Origin: Flavisolibacter ginsengisoli DSM 18119
GTDB lineage: Bacteria; Bacteroidota; Bacteroidia; Chitinophagales; Chitinophagaceae
Direction of reading: 5' to 3'
Assembly (NCBI RefSeq): GCF_900129295.1
Contig: NZ_FQUU01000016.1
Span: 1 to 64,000, forward strand
Length of the DNA: 64,000 nt
The position numbers and the translations under genes are program-made. The stretch's first letter is position 1; every line of letters starts with the position of its first letter. This document shows, one piece after another, positions 6,950 to 15,709 of this stretch. The notes beneath the pieces are model-generated. The model saw nothing but the letters and a program-made list of their open reading frames with translations, was not told the DNA's origin and made no database searches.

Positions 6950-9900
6950 ATGAGAAAATATTTCATTCTCCTGTTTTTGATATTTCTTGCAGCCGGCGGT
7001 GCAGCGCAATCAGGATTTTCAACCATAGCCAAACTCCGCTCCATTACGATTACGGATGCAACAAAAGACAAGACCCAGGCCAAGGTTTGGACCTATGCTA
7101 ACAGGTGGTGGTGCGTACTGGCGACCTCGGAAGGTTCGAAGATATTTCGCCTGGACGGGGACATCTGGACACCTGTTTATATCATAGCTCATATGAAAAC
7201 AGGGCAAACCGATTGCCTGGTCTCAGGAGATATGATCCATATCCTGATGTTTAGGGGCGCACTGACATCTTATCTTTATTCTTTTCAATACAATCCAGCA
7301 AGCAATACCTATGCTATCTGGAATCAAAGAACCAATTTCTCGTCCCTATCTCTTCCTTCCGGTCCTAAAACAGCTACGCTGGCCATAGATAGCAAAGGTA
7401 GAATGTGGATCGCTTCTGGTGATGGCAGCAATGTATTAGCATGGTGGAGTGATGCTCCTTATTCCAGCTTCAGCGCTCCGATTACTATTGCTTCAGGCAT
7501 TGCCAGTAACGATAGGTATGTTATCACAAGCATGCCGGGTAAAATAGGAATCTTCTGGTCCAATCAAAAAACCAAAAGATTTGGCTTTAAAACCCATAAA
7601 GATGGCAGCAGTCCAAACACCTGGACTGCAGATGAAGTGCCTGCTTCGCAATCTGCTCAAGATGATATTGGTGCAGGTATGGCAAGCAATCAGTTTAATG
7701 TCCAGTCAACAAGCGATGGTACGCTCTATTGCGCTGCAAAGACCAATTATAATAAAACAGGAAACCCTCAGTTAATCATGCTTGTACGCAGGCCAAACGG
7801 CAAATGGGATAATGCTTACACTGTTTCGGTATATCCAACAGGATCCCAACCCACCGTGCTCTTAAATGAGAGTGCCCAAAGAGTAAACATTGTATATACT
7901 ACAAAGGAAGGCGGCGGAAATATCGCTTACTGCGAAAGCGCAACCAATTCTATCACCTTTGGACCAGCCTACACATTGATCAATGGTGACGGGGGCATTT
8001 TGGACTTCAGTACTTCTACACACCAACCCTACCCATCCAATGCTGTGGTTATAGCTACCAATACAAGCACCTCGCCCTATGAAGCAATCAGTGTAAGAAC
8101 TTCAGATTTAAATTCGGGAGATTCATCTGCACCAATAGTTTTGAGTATTAACCGCCAATTACCCATTAACCCCGCCACTGATGGGGGTTCTGTAACCTAC
8201 AGGATTACTTTCTCTAAAAGCGTTACCGGTGTGGATGCAGGTGATTTTAAACTAACAAAAACAGGAACAGCAAACGGATCAATTTCTTCAGTAATTCCAG
8301 TTGGCCTCGATGGTTTTGTCTATGACGTAACAGTTTCTTCACTTATCGGTACAGGGGATTTACGACTCGATCTAAAATCTACCGGGGTTACAATAAAGGA
8401 TGTTTTCGGTAATATCATCACAAAAAAATATGCCGAGGGACAGCCTTATACAGTAGGGCAGGCACCATCGGTAGCCAATGTAATAAGAGGGCCATATTTG
8501 CAAAACACCAGTGGAACTTCTATCATGATACGCTGGCGAACCGATGTACCAACCGATTCAAAGGTGGTGGTCGGAACAACTTATGGCAACTATACTATAA
8601 GTGCCACAGATTCCCTGGTAACCACTGAACACAAAGTTCAAGTGACAGGGCTAAAATCCGCTAGCAAATACTTTTACCGATTCGGGAGTTCTGCACTTCC
8701 TGTACTTGGAGACGCCTCTTATTATTTTTCGTCCGCTCCGCCAACTTCCACTAAACAAAAGTTACGTTTTGCAGCATTTGGCGATGAGGGTAGTTATTAC
8801 ACCACACAATCCAATGTGCTGAACTCCTACCTGCGCAATACTGCCAATAGCCCCGCTGATGTAATGCTAATTTTGGGGGACAACGCTTATGAAGACGGAA
8901 CCGACACAGATTTTCAGAACAATTTCTTTGTCCCTTTTCAAAATACAATTTTGAAAAACCATTCTTTATTCCCAACACCTGGTAATCACGAATATCATAC
9001 GACACCGCAAAACTCGATGGCAGCCCCTTACTTTCAGAATTTTTCTACACCTTATTCAGGAGGATGTGGTGGGGTCCCTTCCGGGAACGAAGGCTATTAT
9101 TCCTTCAATTGGGGTAATGTACACTTCCTTAGCCTGAATTCTTATGGTGAAGAAACTTCATCGAACCTGCGCCTCTATGATACACTTAGCCCGCAGGTTA
9201 TCTGGGTGAAAAAAGATCTGGAAGCGAACACCCTTCCCTGGACCATTGTATACTTTCACCATCCCCCATTTACAAAGGGCACCCGCAATTCAGATGTAGA
9301 GAACGAACTCATTTATATTCGTAAAAACTTTATCCGCATCCTGGAGCGCTATGGGGTGGACCTCGTTTTGAATGGGCACAGCCATGTGTATGAACGCTCT
9401 TATTTACTGAAAGGATACTACGAGACTGAAGCTGAATTTAACCTGAGTACAGATGCTGTCACGGCCTCTTCTGGTAAATACGATGGCTCCCCAAATTCCT
9501 GTCCGTTTGTTTCAACCACAAAAAAAGTAAACCACGGGACTGTATATGTTGTAGATGGTGCAGCATCTTCGGTAGGAGAAGATGTTGATCCCAACTTCCC
9601 GCACGATGCCCTTCCTTTTTCCAGTCTAAAAGGAAGCATGTTTTTCCTGGAAATTGAAAACAACAGGCTTGATGGCAAATGCTTTAAGGAAGATGGCACT
9701 ACTATTGACCAGTTTACCATTTTAAAAACGGTCAATAAAACGTCCAACATTTCTGTTCCCAGTGGCTCCTCCGTTACGCTGAAAGCAAGTTGGCCAGGTT
9801 TATACAAATGGTCTACAGGCGATACCACCAACAGCATTACGGTGAACCCAACTTCCAATGTAACCTATACCGTAACAGACGGAATGGGTTGCCTGCAGGA

Positions 9901-10216
9901 TAAATTCCAAATTATAGTTACTGCAGCCGGGTTGACAAGGAATGCAAACAATAATAACAACAAATGGTTGAATTCACCGCTGATTCAGGTATTTCCTAAC
10001 ATTATACAAAGAGGAAACACTTTAACACTAAGGTCAGGTTATACAGAAACCCTGAATGCATCTTTGATGGATGAAAACGGACGAATGATTCGTTCATTCA
10101 AATTTACCGGAACCACTACTTTGGAAACCAGCAACCTAGCTACAGGCGTCTATTTTATTATGATCAAAAATAAAAATAGGTTAGAAAAACAAAAGATCGT
10201 CATAACTACCAACTAA
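6950..10216 (+). CDS. Secreted purple-acid-phosphatase-like metallophosphatase with T9SS tail
   Basis: This 1088-residue multidomain exoprotein hydrolyses phosphate esters by family. Order: signal peptide (1-20, ends GGAAQ); an N-terminal repeat-rich, probably beta-propeller part (about 25-385); an Ig-like domain (390-500, SVTYRITFSKSVTGVDAGDF); a purple-acid-phosphatase N-terminal fibronectin-like domain (about 512-600, RGPYLQNTSGTSIMIRW); the metallophosphatase domain (about 605-880) with all metal motifs, FGDEGS, LGDNAY, GNHEYH, FHHPP and NGHSHVYER; a PKD-like domain (930-985); and a C-terminal type IX secretion sorting domain (about 1012-1088) ending GVYFIMIKNKN. It should cross the outer membrane by T9SS and be released or surface-bound. 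It is a lone gene, with ATG at 6950. The propeller front end is the unusual part. Confidence 0.9.
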   Translation: MRKYFILLFLIFLAAGGAAQSGFSTIAKLRSITITDATKDKTQAKVWTYANRWWCVLATSEGSKIFRLDGDIWTPVYIIAHMKTGQTDCLVSGDMIHILMFRGALTSYLYSFQYNPASNTYAIWNQRTNFSSLSLPSGPKTATLAIDSKGRMWIASGDGSNVLAWWSDAPYSSFSAPITIASGIASNDRYVITSMPGKIGIFWSNQKTKRFGFKTHKDGSSPNTWTADEVPASQSAQDDIGAGMASNQFNVQSTSDGTLYCAAKTNYNKTGNPQLIMLVRRPNGKWDNAYTVSVYPTGSQPTVLLNESAQRVNIVYTTKEGGGNIAYCESATNSITFGPAYTLINGDGGILDFSTSTHQPYPSNAVVIATNTSTSPYEAISVRTSDLNSGDSSAPIVLSINRQLPINPATDGGSVTYRITFSKSVTGVDAGDFKLTKTGTANGSISSVIPVGLDGFVYDVTVSSLIGTGDLRLDLKSTGVTIKDVFGNIITKKYAEGQPYTVGQAPSVANVIRGPYLQNTSGTSIMIRWRTDVPTDSKVVVGTTYGNYTISATDSLVTTEHKVQVTGLKSASKYFYRFGSSALPVLGDASYYFSSAPPTSTKQKLRFAAFGDEGSYYTTQSNVLNSYLRNTANSPADVMLILGDNAYEDGTDTDFQNNFFVPFQNTILKNHSLFPTPGNHEYHTTPQNSMAAPYFQNFSTPYSGGCGGVPSGNEGYYSFNWGNVHFLSLNSYGEETSSNLRLYDTLSPQVIWVKKDLEANTLPWTIVYFHHPPFTKGTRNSDVENELIYIRKNFIRILERYGVDLVLNGHSHVYERSYLLKGYYETEAEFNLSTDAVTASSGKYDGSPNSCPFVSTTKKVNHGTVYVVDGAASSVGEDVDPNFPHDALPFSSLKGSMFFLEIENNRLDGKCFKEDGTTIDQFTILKTVNKTSNISVPSGSSVTLKASWPGLYKWSTGDTTNSITVNPTSNVTYTVTDGMGCLQDKFQIIVTAAGLTRNANNNNNKWLNSPLIQVFPNIIQRGNTLTLRSGYTETLNASLMDENGRMIRSFKFTGTTTLETSNLATGVYFIMIKNKNRLEKQKIVITTN

Positions 10217-10625
10217 AGAAATGTAGCTGATACCCAACGAAAGTGGCGAATCACATTCAGCATATGAAAGCCTTATAACTTTTATGAGATAAATCACAAA
10301 AGTGAACATAACAAACTCACTGTCAAATTCAGTATGTCAGAAAATGATAAATATGTTTTCAAAAAGGTACAACCTGTTTGAAAACTTAAGGTCATTTCAG
10401 AATTTTTTATAGCAGCGCTGTAGTTTATTTGAATGCCTTGTTTTTTTGCAAGGGATTTGAACCTGTATTTATTCATGATTCACATAAATCTTAAGTCTTC
10501 AATCTTTTCAAACCTTCGTTCAATAAACGGTATTGGATAAGAAAAATTAAGGGTCGCAATTCAGGCATAGATTGAGTTTCTGCAACAACGTGATACGTCA
10601 ACTATATTCTATTTTATTAGCCCAA
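10217..10625. other. Intergenic region without recognised gene
   Basis: About 400 bases between the convergent phosphatase and glutamate dehydrogenase genes. A 60-codon minus frame (10294-10476) exists but has no family character and low-complexity codon use. No terminator for the phosphatase gene is obvious. Confidence 0.5.
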
Positions 10626-10656
10626 CAAAAAGCCCTGTTCCTTTTGGAAACAGGGC
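10626..10656 (-). terminator. Rho-independent terminator of the ccm-gdh transcript
   Basis: On minus, GCCCTGTTTCC pairs with GGAACAGGGC around a short A-rich loop (10632-10656) and is followed by TTTTTGTTG. It lies about 25 nt after the stop of the glutamate dehydrogenase gene and should end that transcript. Confidence 0.85.
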
Positions 10657-10680
10657 GATATTGGTTTTCTCATGTTCTTA

Positions 10681-12102
10681 CTATGGGAAGATACCCAACT
10701 CGGCGTAGCTGGTGCCCACCTTATTGATGGCCACTACATAAGCTGCTGTGCGCATATCAGGTATTTGGGGGTTGCTTTTCCAGGCATCCATGATCTCACG
10801 GGTAGCAGTGATCATGGTCTCTTCAAGACCACTGTGAACCAGGTCCACTTCCTCTGGTCCGTGCATGATGAACTGCCGTTCACGTGTACTAACCTGCCTG
10901 TTGGTCAATTCCTCGATCTGGCCAAGTATGTGCTGGTTCATATTTTCTGTAAAACGCTTTTCCATACGTCCGTAGCGAACGTGGCTAAGGTTCTTTAACC
11001 ATTCGAAATAGGAAACAGTAACACCACCTGCGTTGAGGTACATATCCGGAACTACCAGCGTACCTTTTGTTACAAACACTTCATCTGCTTCTGGTGTTAA
11101 AGGCCCGTTGGCGCCTTCACCAATGATCCTTGCTTTTACCCGTGGTGCGTTTTCTCCATTGATAACGTTTTCCAGGGCTGCAGGAATCAGGATGTCGCAA
11201 TCATATTCCAGTGCATCGGTATTCTTGGCAAAATTAGATCCACCAGGGAAGTTCAGGATAGAGCCGGTTTTTTTGCGATGCTCAAATACGGCATCTACAT
11301 CCAGGCCGTCTTCGCTATAAACTGCACCTTCATATTCTGCCAGGGCAATGATTTTGGCACCGGCATTGTGGAAGAACTTGGCAGCATGGTAACCAACATT
11401 ACCCAATCCCTGTACGATTACTCTTTTGCCTTCAACACCCACTGTCAACCCTAATTTCTCCATTACATCGGGCATCTGGCATACTTCACGGATACCAAAG
11501 AAGATACCCATACCAGTTGCTTCCCTTCGGCCACGAACGCCACCTTGTGTTACAGGCTTACCAGTTACGCAACCTGCAGCGTCTATTTCGCCCGGGCGTA
11601 AACTGGCGTATGTATCAACGATCCATGCCATTTCTCTTTCGCCAGTTCCATAATCGGGTGCAGGAACGTCAGTACCCGGACCGATAAAGTTTTTCTTTAC
11701 CAGTTCGGCCGTATATCGACGGGTTACTTTTTCCAGTTCATAAACTGAATATTTTCTTGGGTTGATCTTGATACCACCTTTTCCACCACCAAAAGGTACG
11801 TTTACGATGGCGCATTTATAGGTCATTAAGGCGGCGAGGGCCATTACTTCATCCTGGTTGACCTCGGCAGCGAAGCGGATACCTCCTTTACAAGGTGTTT
11901 TGTGCTGTGAGTGTTGTACGCGGTAGGCTTCTATAACCTCTATACGTCCATCATCCATGCGTACAGGAAATTTCATACGGTAAACAGCATTGCAAGCTTT
12001 TATTTGTTCCAGTATTCCCGGATCCCAGTTAGTAAATTTTGCTGCTCTATCAAAGCTTTTTTCAACGGCGCCGAAAAAGCTGTATTCTTCGTTAGCTGAC
12101 AT
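10681..12102 (-). CDS. gdhA: Glu/Leu/Phe/Val dehydrogenase (glutamate dehydrogenase)
   Basis: This 473-residue NAD(P)-dependent glutamate dehydrogenase interconverts glutamate with 2-oxoglutarate and ammonia in the cytoplasm. The substrate-binding and catalytic lysines are seen in KGGIRF (Lys72), TYKCAIV (Lys96) and PFGGGKGGI (Lys108), with the same 24- and 12-residue spacing as the Clostridium enzyme. The Rossmann domain follows with VQGLGNVGYHAAKF (about residues 230-243), then EGANGPLTPEAD and LNAGGVTVSYFEW. Length and motifs fit the short hexameric type. It starts 16 nt after ccmD and shares its terminator at 10626-10656, so it is probably read from the ccmC promoter. Cofactor choice cannot be told by eye; leucine or phenylalanine dehydrogenase is unlikely given the length. 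Confidence 0.92.
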   Translation of the reverse strand: MSANEEYSFFGAVEKSFDRAAKFTNWDPGILEQIKACNAVYRMKFPVRMDDGRIEVIEAYRVQHSQHKTPCKGGIRFAAEVNQDEVMALAALMTYKCAIVNVPFGGGKGGIKINPRKYSVYELEKVTRRYTAELVKKNFIGPGTDVPAPDYGTGEREMAWIVDTYASLRPGEIDAAGCVTGKPVTQGGVRGRREATGMGIFFGIREVCQMPDVMEKLGLTVGVEGKRVIVQGLGNVGYHAAKFFHNAGAKIIALAEYEGAVYSEDGLDVDAVFEHRKKTGSILNFPGGSNFAKNTDALEYDCDILIPAALENVINGENAPRVKARIIGEGANGPLTPEADEVFVTKGTLVVPDMYLNAGGVTVSYFEWLKNLSHVRYGRMEKRFTENMNQHILGQIEELTNRQVSTRERQFIMHGPEEVDLVHSGLEETMITATREIMDAWKSNPQIPDMRTAAYVVAINKVGTSYAELGIFP

Positions 12103-12118
12103 GAACTACTATTTTAGA

Positions 12119-12334
12119 TTAAGAATTATTGTTTTCCAATTTCGAGATCTTTCTGTCGAGGCGTATAAGATAAAGTATGATACCAATGAATATGGTTACT
12201 ATTACTGCTACCACTACATAGATCTTTCCATTTTTGCGCAATTCATCTGCCATTGGCACTGCAGTGCTATCCTGTGCAAAAAGGGTAAGGCAAATCAAAA
12301 AGGATAAAATAGAAAGGAGGGTTCGTTTTATCAT
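12119..12334 (-). CDS. ccmD: CcmD-family protein
   Basis: This 71-residue protein has a signal-like hydrophobic N-terminus (MIKRTLLSILSFLICLTLFA), a short polar stretch with MADELRKNGKIYVVV, one membrane helix (VVVAVIVTIFIGIILYLI), and a charged tail LDRKISKLENNNS. That is the CcmD pattern of Bacteroidota: a small partner of CcmC in cytochrome c maturation that helps release heme-loaded CcmE. I chose the ATG at 12334, which overlaps the ccmC stop by one base (TAATG), rather than an ATG 60 bases upstream inside ccmC. It is followed after 16 nt by glutamate dehydrogenase. Confidence 0.8.
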   Translation of the reverse strand: MIKRTLLSILSFLICLTLFAQDSTAVPMADELRKNGKIYVVVAVIVTIFIGIILYLIRLDRKISKLENNNS

Positions 12335-13050
12335 TACTGTAAGTATGTTTTTTCTTTCAGGGCCTTCAACCTTATTTTCAACGTTGTGATCCATACACCT
12401 AATAAGGTCCAGCCTATGATGGCGGGATAAAATACCAGGCGCATCTGTGGTGCCAGCGCTTTAAAGTCAAGTGCCGGGTTATCAGTGCGCACGCCGCCGG
12501 GTCCTTCACCGCCAGGGTGCAGGCTTGGCAACAGTCTTGGAATGATCCAAATGGCAGGGAATAAAAAGGCAAATGCAAAAATGTTATAGACTGCCCCGAT
12601 CCTTGCGCGCTTGTCAATATCACTGATAGAATCGCGCAGTACCAGGTAAGCGAAATAAATAAGAAGCGCAATGGCCGCCCCGATCAATTTAGGTTCTTTG
12701 GCGATCTGGCTAAAAGACTCATAAGCAGGCCGGTTGGGATCTACCCAGGTATAAGACATCCAGATAGCACCTGTGGCATATCCTAATATGCCGAAAATGA
12801 TACCTATGGTTGCATATTCCCTTGAACGGGTGTCATGATGCAAATCGTTCGTACGTAGGTATTTTACGGCCTGCACAGCCGAGATGATAAATAAAATCAT
12901 CATGGCAAACCACATGCACACGTGGAAGTAGAGGTTCCGGATCGTTTCATTCAGTTGAGGCAGCCGGGGCACATTATTCCATAACAGGCCCGCTATAAGC
13001 GTGTAAACAAGAAGGACAATACACAGTATTTTCCACCACCATTTTTTCAT
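12334..13050 (-). CDS. ccmC: Cytochrome c biogenesis protein CcmC/CcsA, heme handling
   Basis: This 238-residue integral membrane protein of the heme-handling family binds heme at the periplasmic face and presents it for cytochrome c maturation. Six membrane spans are visible. The N-terminal region has RNLYFHVCMWFAMM with the conserved His, and a tryptophan-rich motif (GAIWMSYTWVDPN) comes at about residues 97-110. A second conserved His lies in LLPSLHPGGEG. This is the length of CcmC rather than the longer CcsA. The start is ATG at 13050, with a promoter match 45-75 nt upstream. It overlaps ccmD at its end. ccmB lies 196 nt upstream on the same strand. Confidence 0.9.
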   Translation of the reverse strand: MKKWWWKILCIVLLVYTLIAGLLWNNVPRLPQLNETIRNLYFHVCMWFAMMILFIISAVQAVKYLRTNDLHHDTRSREYATIGIIFGILGYATGAIWMSYTWVDPNRPAYESFSQIAKEPKLIGAAIALLIYFAYLVLRDSISDIDKRARIGAVYNIFAFAFLFPAIWIIPRLLPSLHPGGEGPGGVRTDNPALDFKALAPQMRLVFYPAIIGWTLLGVWITTLKIRLKALKEKTYLQ

Positions 13051-13093
13051 AAACTGGGGTTATTAAAGCAGCAATCGCTTTATAATTTGGGAG

Positions 13094-13124
13094 CAAAAAT
13101 AAGGGAAGGATGTTAGTTGACAAG
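13094..13124 (-). promoter_or_regulatory. Promoter for ccmC-ccmD-gdh
   Basis: On minus, CTTG (13124-13121) and TATTTTTG (13101-13094) are separated by 19 nt. This is the Bacteroidota housekeeping promoter pattern (-33 TTG-type, -7 TAnnTTTG). It lies 44 nt before the ccmC start codon, in the 196-nt gap behind ccmB, so ccmC-ccmD-gdh can be transcribed apart from ccmB. Confidence 0.65.
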
Positions 13125-13246
13125 TTGACTTTGGTTGGAAAGTGGAAAAGACTGCCTATTCTTACTTATTTATTTAAGGTTAAAATCATAAATACGAAAC
13201 AGCTTTACTACTTAGAAAAAGAAAGTATGCTTACTATTCCAGCCCT

Positions 13247-13934
13247 TTAATCTTTCCATAAGAAAGGGAAGAGGATGATGGCAAGCAGGATAACTAAAAT
13301 GTCTGAGCCAAACAATAAAAGGATGTTGGCTGCGGGCACGGGAATATTGGTAACAAAGACTGCATTGGACACTTTCATTAAAACGAGTAGCTGGGGTACT
13401 ATAATGGGAAAGCCTAATATGGCCATTATAGCAGCATTCTGTTGTGCCTTAGCAGCAATGGCTGCTAAAAATGTAAAAACCAGGCTCAGGCTCCAGCTTC
13501 CTAAAAAAGTGATCCCAATAAAAGGCCAGGTTCTCTTGACGGGATAATCCATAAAAAGAGAAAAAAGAAACATGCTAAGGGCACTCATGGCCAGCATTAA
13601 CAGGGAATTGAAAAGGAGTTTGGCCAGGACAAAATTTTGAGGGCTGGCGATTGTATGGTAATAGAGCATCCGGCTACGGTTCTCCTGCAAAAAGCTTTTG
13701 GCCACCGCATTAATACTGATAAATAGCTGTATGATCCAGAAAAGTCCGTTCCATGTGCTGGTGCCAGGGTTTTCAATAGCCATATATAAAACAAATATGG
13801 TTGCTCCCACATATAATAAGACACCATAAAAAGCATATTGCTGTCTTATCTCTAATAAAACATCTTTTTTAAATAAGGTCCATATTTGATCGAAAGCCCT
13901 GATAAAAGAATTTTTGCGAAAATAGACTTTTCAT
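13247..13934 (-). CDS. ccmB: Heme exporter protein CcmB, apparent 1-nt frameshift near start
   Basis: This is the membrane subunit of the CcmAB heme/cytochrome c maturation ABC transporter. From 13810 down, the frame shows the CcmB spans and ENRSRMLYYHTIASPQN, but it has only a GTG there and would lack the first 40 or so residues. Upstream in the same frame the DNA encodes typical CcmB N-terminal sequence (IWTLFKKDVLLEIRQQYAF) with no start codon before a stop. An ATG at 13934 lies in the neighbouring frame; removing one T from the TTTT run (13922-13919 on minus) fuses it to a full-length CcmB of about 229 residues. So there is either a one-base insertion making a broken gene, a sequence error, or an unusual start. 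No ccmA is nearby. Confidence 0.75.
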
Positions 13935-13970
13935 TTTTTTAGCTCATCTCATAATTTGTATTTTGTCGGA

Positions 13971-14957
13971 ATGTATGATTTGAAAAGATTTACGGGTTTT
14001 GCGATAGCTACCATTTTATTATTGTCAGCCTGCGGTAATGAAGGACGGGACCAACAAAAAGGAACTAATGCTGTTGTAACCAATAAGGATAGCCCTTTGA
14101 TTTCAAAATTGGATACAACATATAGTAAGCCTGCAGATTCTACCAGTGCTTCAATAGATGATGAAAGGGGAAAGGAAGTATTGTTACACTTTAACCTGGA
14201 AAAGGGAAGGTCTTATGCTTATGACATAGCATTAAACATTGGACAGGATATCCAGGAAAGAAAAATGAACACGGGAATGAACTGGAAATATATACTCCAG
14301 GTGATCAATGATAGCAAGTCATTGAAGACTATTAAAGTGACCTATGACCGCATAGCGATGTCTATGGATATGGGCGCCCAAAAGATGGAGTTTAATTCGG
14401 ATGGTCCTGTTGGTGATCCTTCCAATCCATTAAATATGGTGGGAAACTTGTTTGCTGCCATGAAGGGAAAAAGCTTTACAATGAAAGTAGACACTAATGG
14501 TGAGATAAGGGAAGTGGATGGCATGGACAAGTTAGGAGAAGAGCTTGTTGCAGGCATGCAGGTTCCGGAAGGAACAAAACAGAAGTTGCTAGAAAGCTTC
14601 AGGTCTAAATTCAATGAAAATGATGTAAAGGAAACTTTCTCACAAACTTTTTCAATACTGCCTGGTAAAAAGGTGAAGGTGGGTGATACCTGGGAAAAAG
14701 AATCTTTGATAAGGGTTGGTCCTGCGAAGGGTAAGCTTTTGACAGTTTATACAGTGCGTTCAATGAACGGAAATACGGTGAAACTTTCAGGAAAGGGAAA
14801 GCTTCAATCTGAAACCGGAAAGGAAGCTGGTCGTCAAAATTCCAACCTGGTGATTGATGCGCCTACAGGCCTGGTTTTGGAAAATGTTTTTGACATGAGC
14901 ACTGAAGGCCAGGAGAAATGGCATACACATGGCAGGATAACCGGTAAGAAATTATAA
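13971..14957 (+). CDS. DUF6263-type lipoprotein
   Basis: This is a lipoprotein of about 328 residues. The signal peptide ends in the lipobox LLSAC with Cys21, counted from the ATG at 13971; a TTG 15 bases upstream is in frame but gives a poorer signal. After a low-complexity Ser/Thr/Asp linker (about 25-65) comes the conserved domain: LEKGRSYAYDIALN, MNWKYILQVINDSK, the central SDGPVGDPSNPLN, and SILPGKKVKVGDTWEKE. This pattern resembles the DUF6263 family of Bacteroidota lipoproteins, whose function is unknown. It should be anchored in the outer membrane. It is transcribed divergently from ccmB and converges on tdk. Confidence 0.75.
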   Translation: MYDLKRFTGFAIATILLLSACGNEGRDQQKGTNAVVTNKDSPLISKLDTTYSKPADSTSASIDDERGKEVLLHFNLEKGRSYAYDIALNIGQDIQERKMNTGMNWKYILQVINDSKSLKTIKVTYDRIAMSMDMGAQKMEFNSDGPVGDPSNPLNMVGNLFAAMKGKSFTMKVDTNGEIREVDGMDKLGEELVAGMQVPEGTKQKLLESFRSKFNENDVKETFSQTFSILPGKKVKVGDTWEKESLIRVGPAKGKLLTVYTVRSMNGNTVKLSGKGKLQSETGKEAGRQNSNLVIDAPTGLVLENVFDMSTEGQEKWHTHGRITGKKL

Positions 14958-15012
14958 GACATGACTGCAATAGAACAAGGTTATGTATTGAATTACTAAT
15001 ATTTTCCCGTAA

Positions 15013-15591
15013 TTAGTCTAAGGCACCGTCAAGCGTAAAACAGTTGCGGCAGCGTGGTTCATAGGCATTTTTTGCACCCAGCATGATCTGTTCTTCGTTA
15101 GGGATAATGCGGTAGGAGTAATTCGCTATGTTGCCGCATTTGACACAGATAGCATGCAGTTTGGTGATATAATCTGCTTTAGCCAGTAAAAATGGTATTT
15201 GTCCAAATGGCTTGGCCATATAATCCATATCCAGGCCGGCAACGATAACCCTCACGCCCCGTAGTGCCAGCTCATCACAGACGTTGGCGATCTCATCATC
15301 AAAGAATTGAGCCTCGTCAATGCCTACCACATCTGCGTCCTGGGCTAATAATAACAATGTTTGAGAGCTTTCAATAGGGGTGGAGTGAATGGCATTTTCA
15401 TCGTGAGATACAATTTTGATCTCATCATAACGCACATCAATGGCAGGTTTAAAGATCTCGACTTTTAAATTGGCGATCCTGGCCCGCTTTAATCTCCTGA
15501 TCAATTCTTCAGTTTTCCCCGAGAACATTGAGCCGCAGATCACTTCAATCCACCCACGTCGCTCCCCTTTGATATTTGGTTCGATGAACAT
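15013..15591 (-). CDS. tdk: Thymidine kinase
   Basis: This 192-residue type II thymidine kinase phosphorylates thymidine with ATP in the pyrimidine salvage pathway, in the cytoplasm. The Walker A loop GSMFSGKTE is at residues 20-28, the DEAQFF motif with the catalytic Glu is in the middle (about 94-99), and the structural zinc site is made by CVKCG and CRNC (about 149-152 and 181-184). The lasso region [13 protein letters not shown] is present. Length is normal. It is monocistronic and divergent from the next gene. No anomaly. Confidence 0.95.
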   Translation of the reverse strand: MFIEPNIKGERRGWIEVICGSMFSGKTEELIRRLKRARIANLKVEIFKPAIDVRYDEIKIVSHDENAIHSTPIESSQTLLLLAQDADVVGIDEAQFFDDEIANVCDELALRGVRVIVAGLDMDYMAKPFGQIPFLLAKADYITKLHAICVKCGNIANYSYRIIPNEEQIMLGAKNAYEPRCRNCFTLDGALD

Positions 15592-15709
15592 CCGGATAAA
15601 TTATGGCTTGTTTATTAATCTATTTGCAATCTGTTAGTACTTTTAGGCACGTCTTTTCGTTAAAGACCTAAACATCCTATTGTTAAAAACAGCGAAAGTA
15701 CCATAAACA

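Noticed and set aside
9418-9858. 146-codon minus frame opposite the phosphatase gene
   Set aside because: The plus-strand protein is conserved here with motifs; the antisense frame looks like a codon shadow.
10294-10476. 60-codon minus frame in the gap after the phosphatase
   Set aside because: No conserved motif, no promoter box or terminator of its own, and the gap is A/T-rich.
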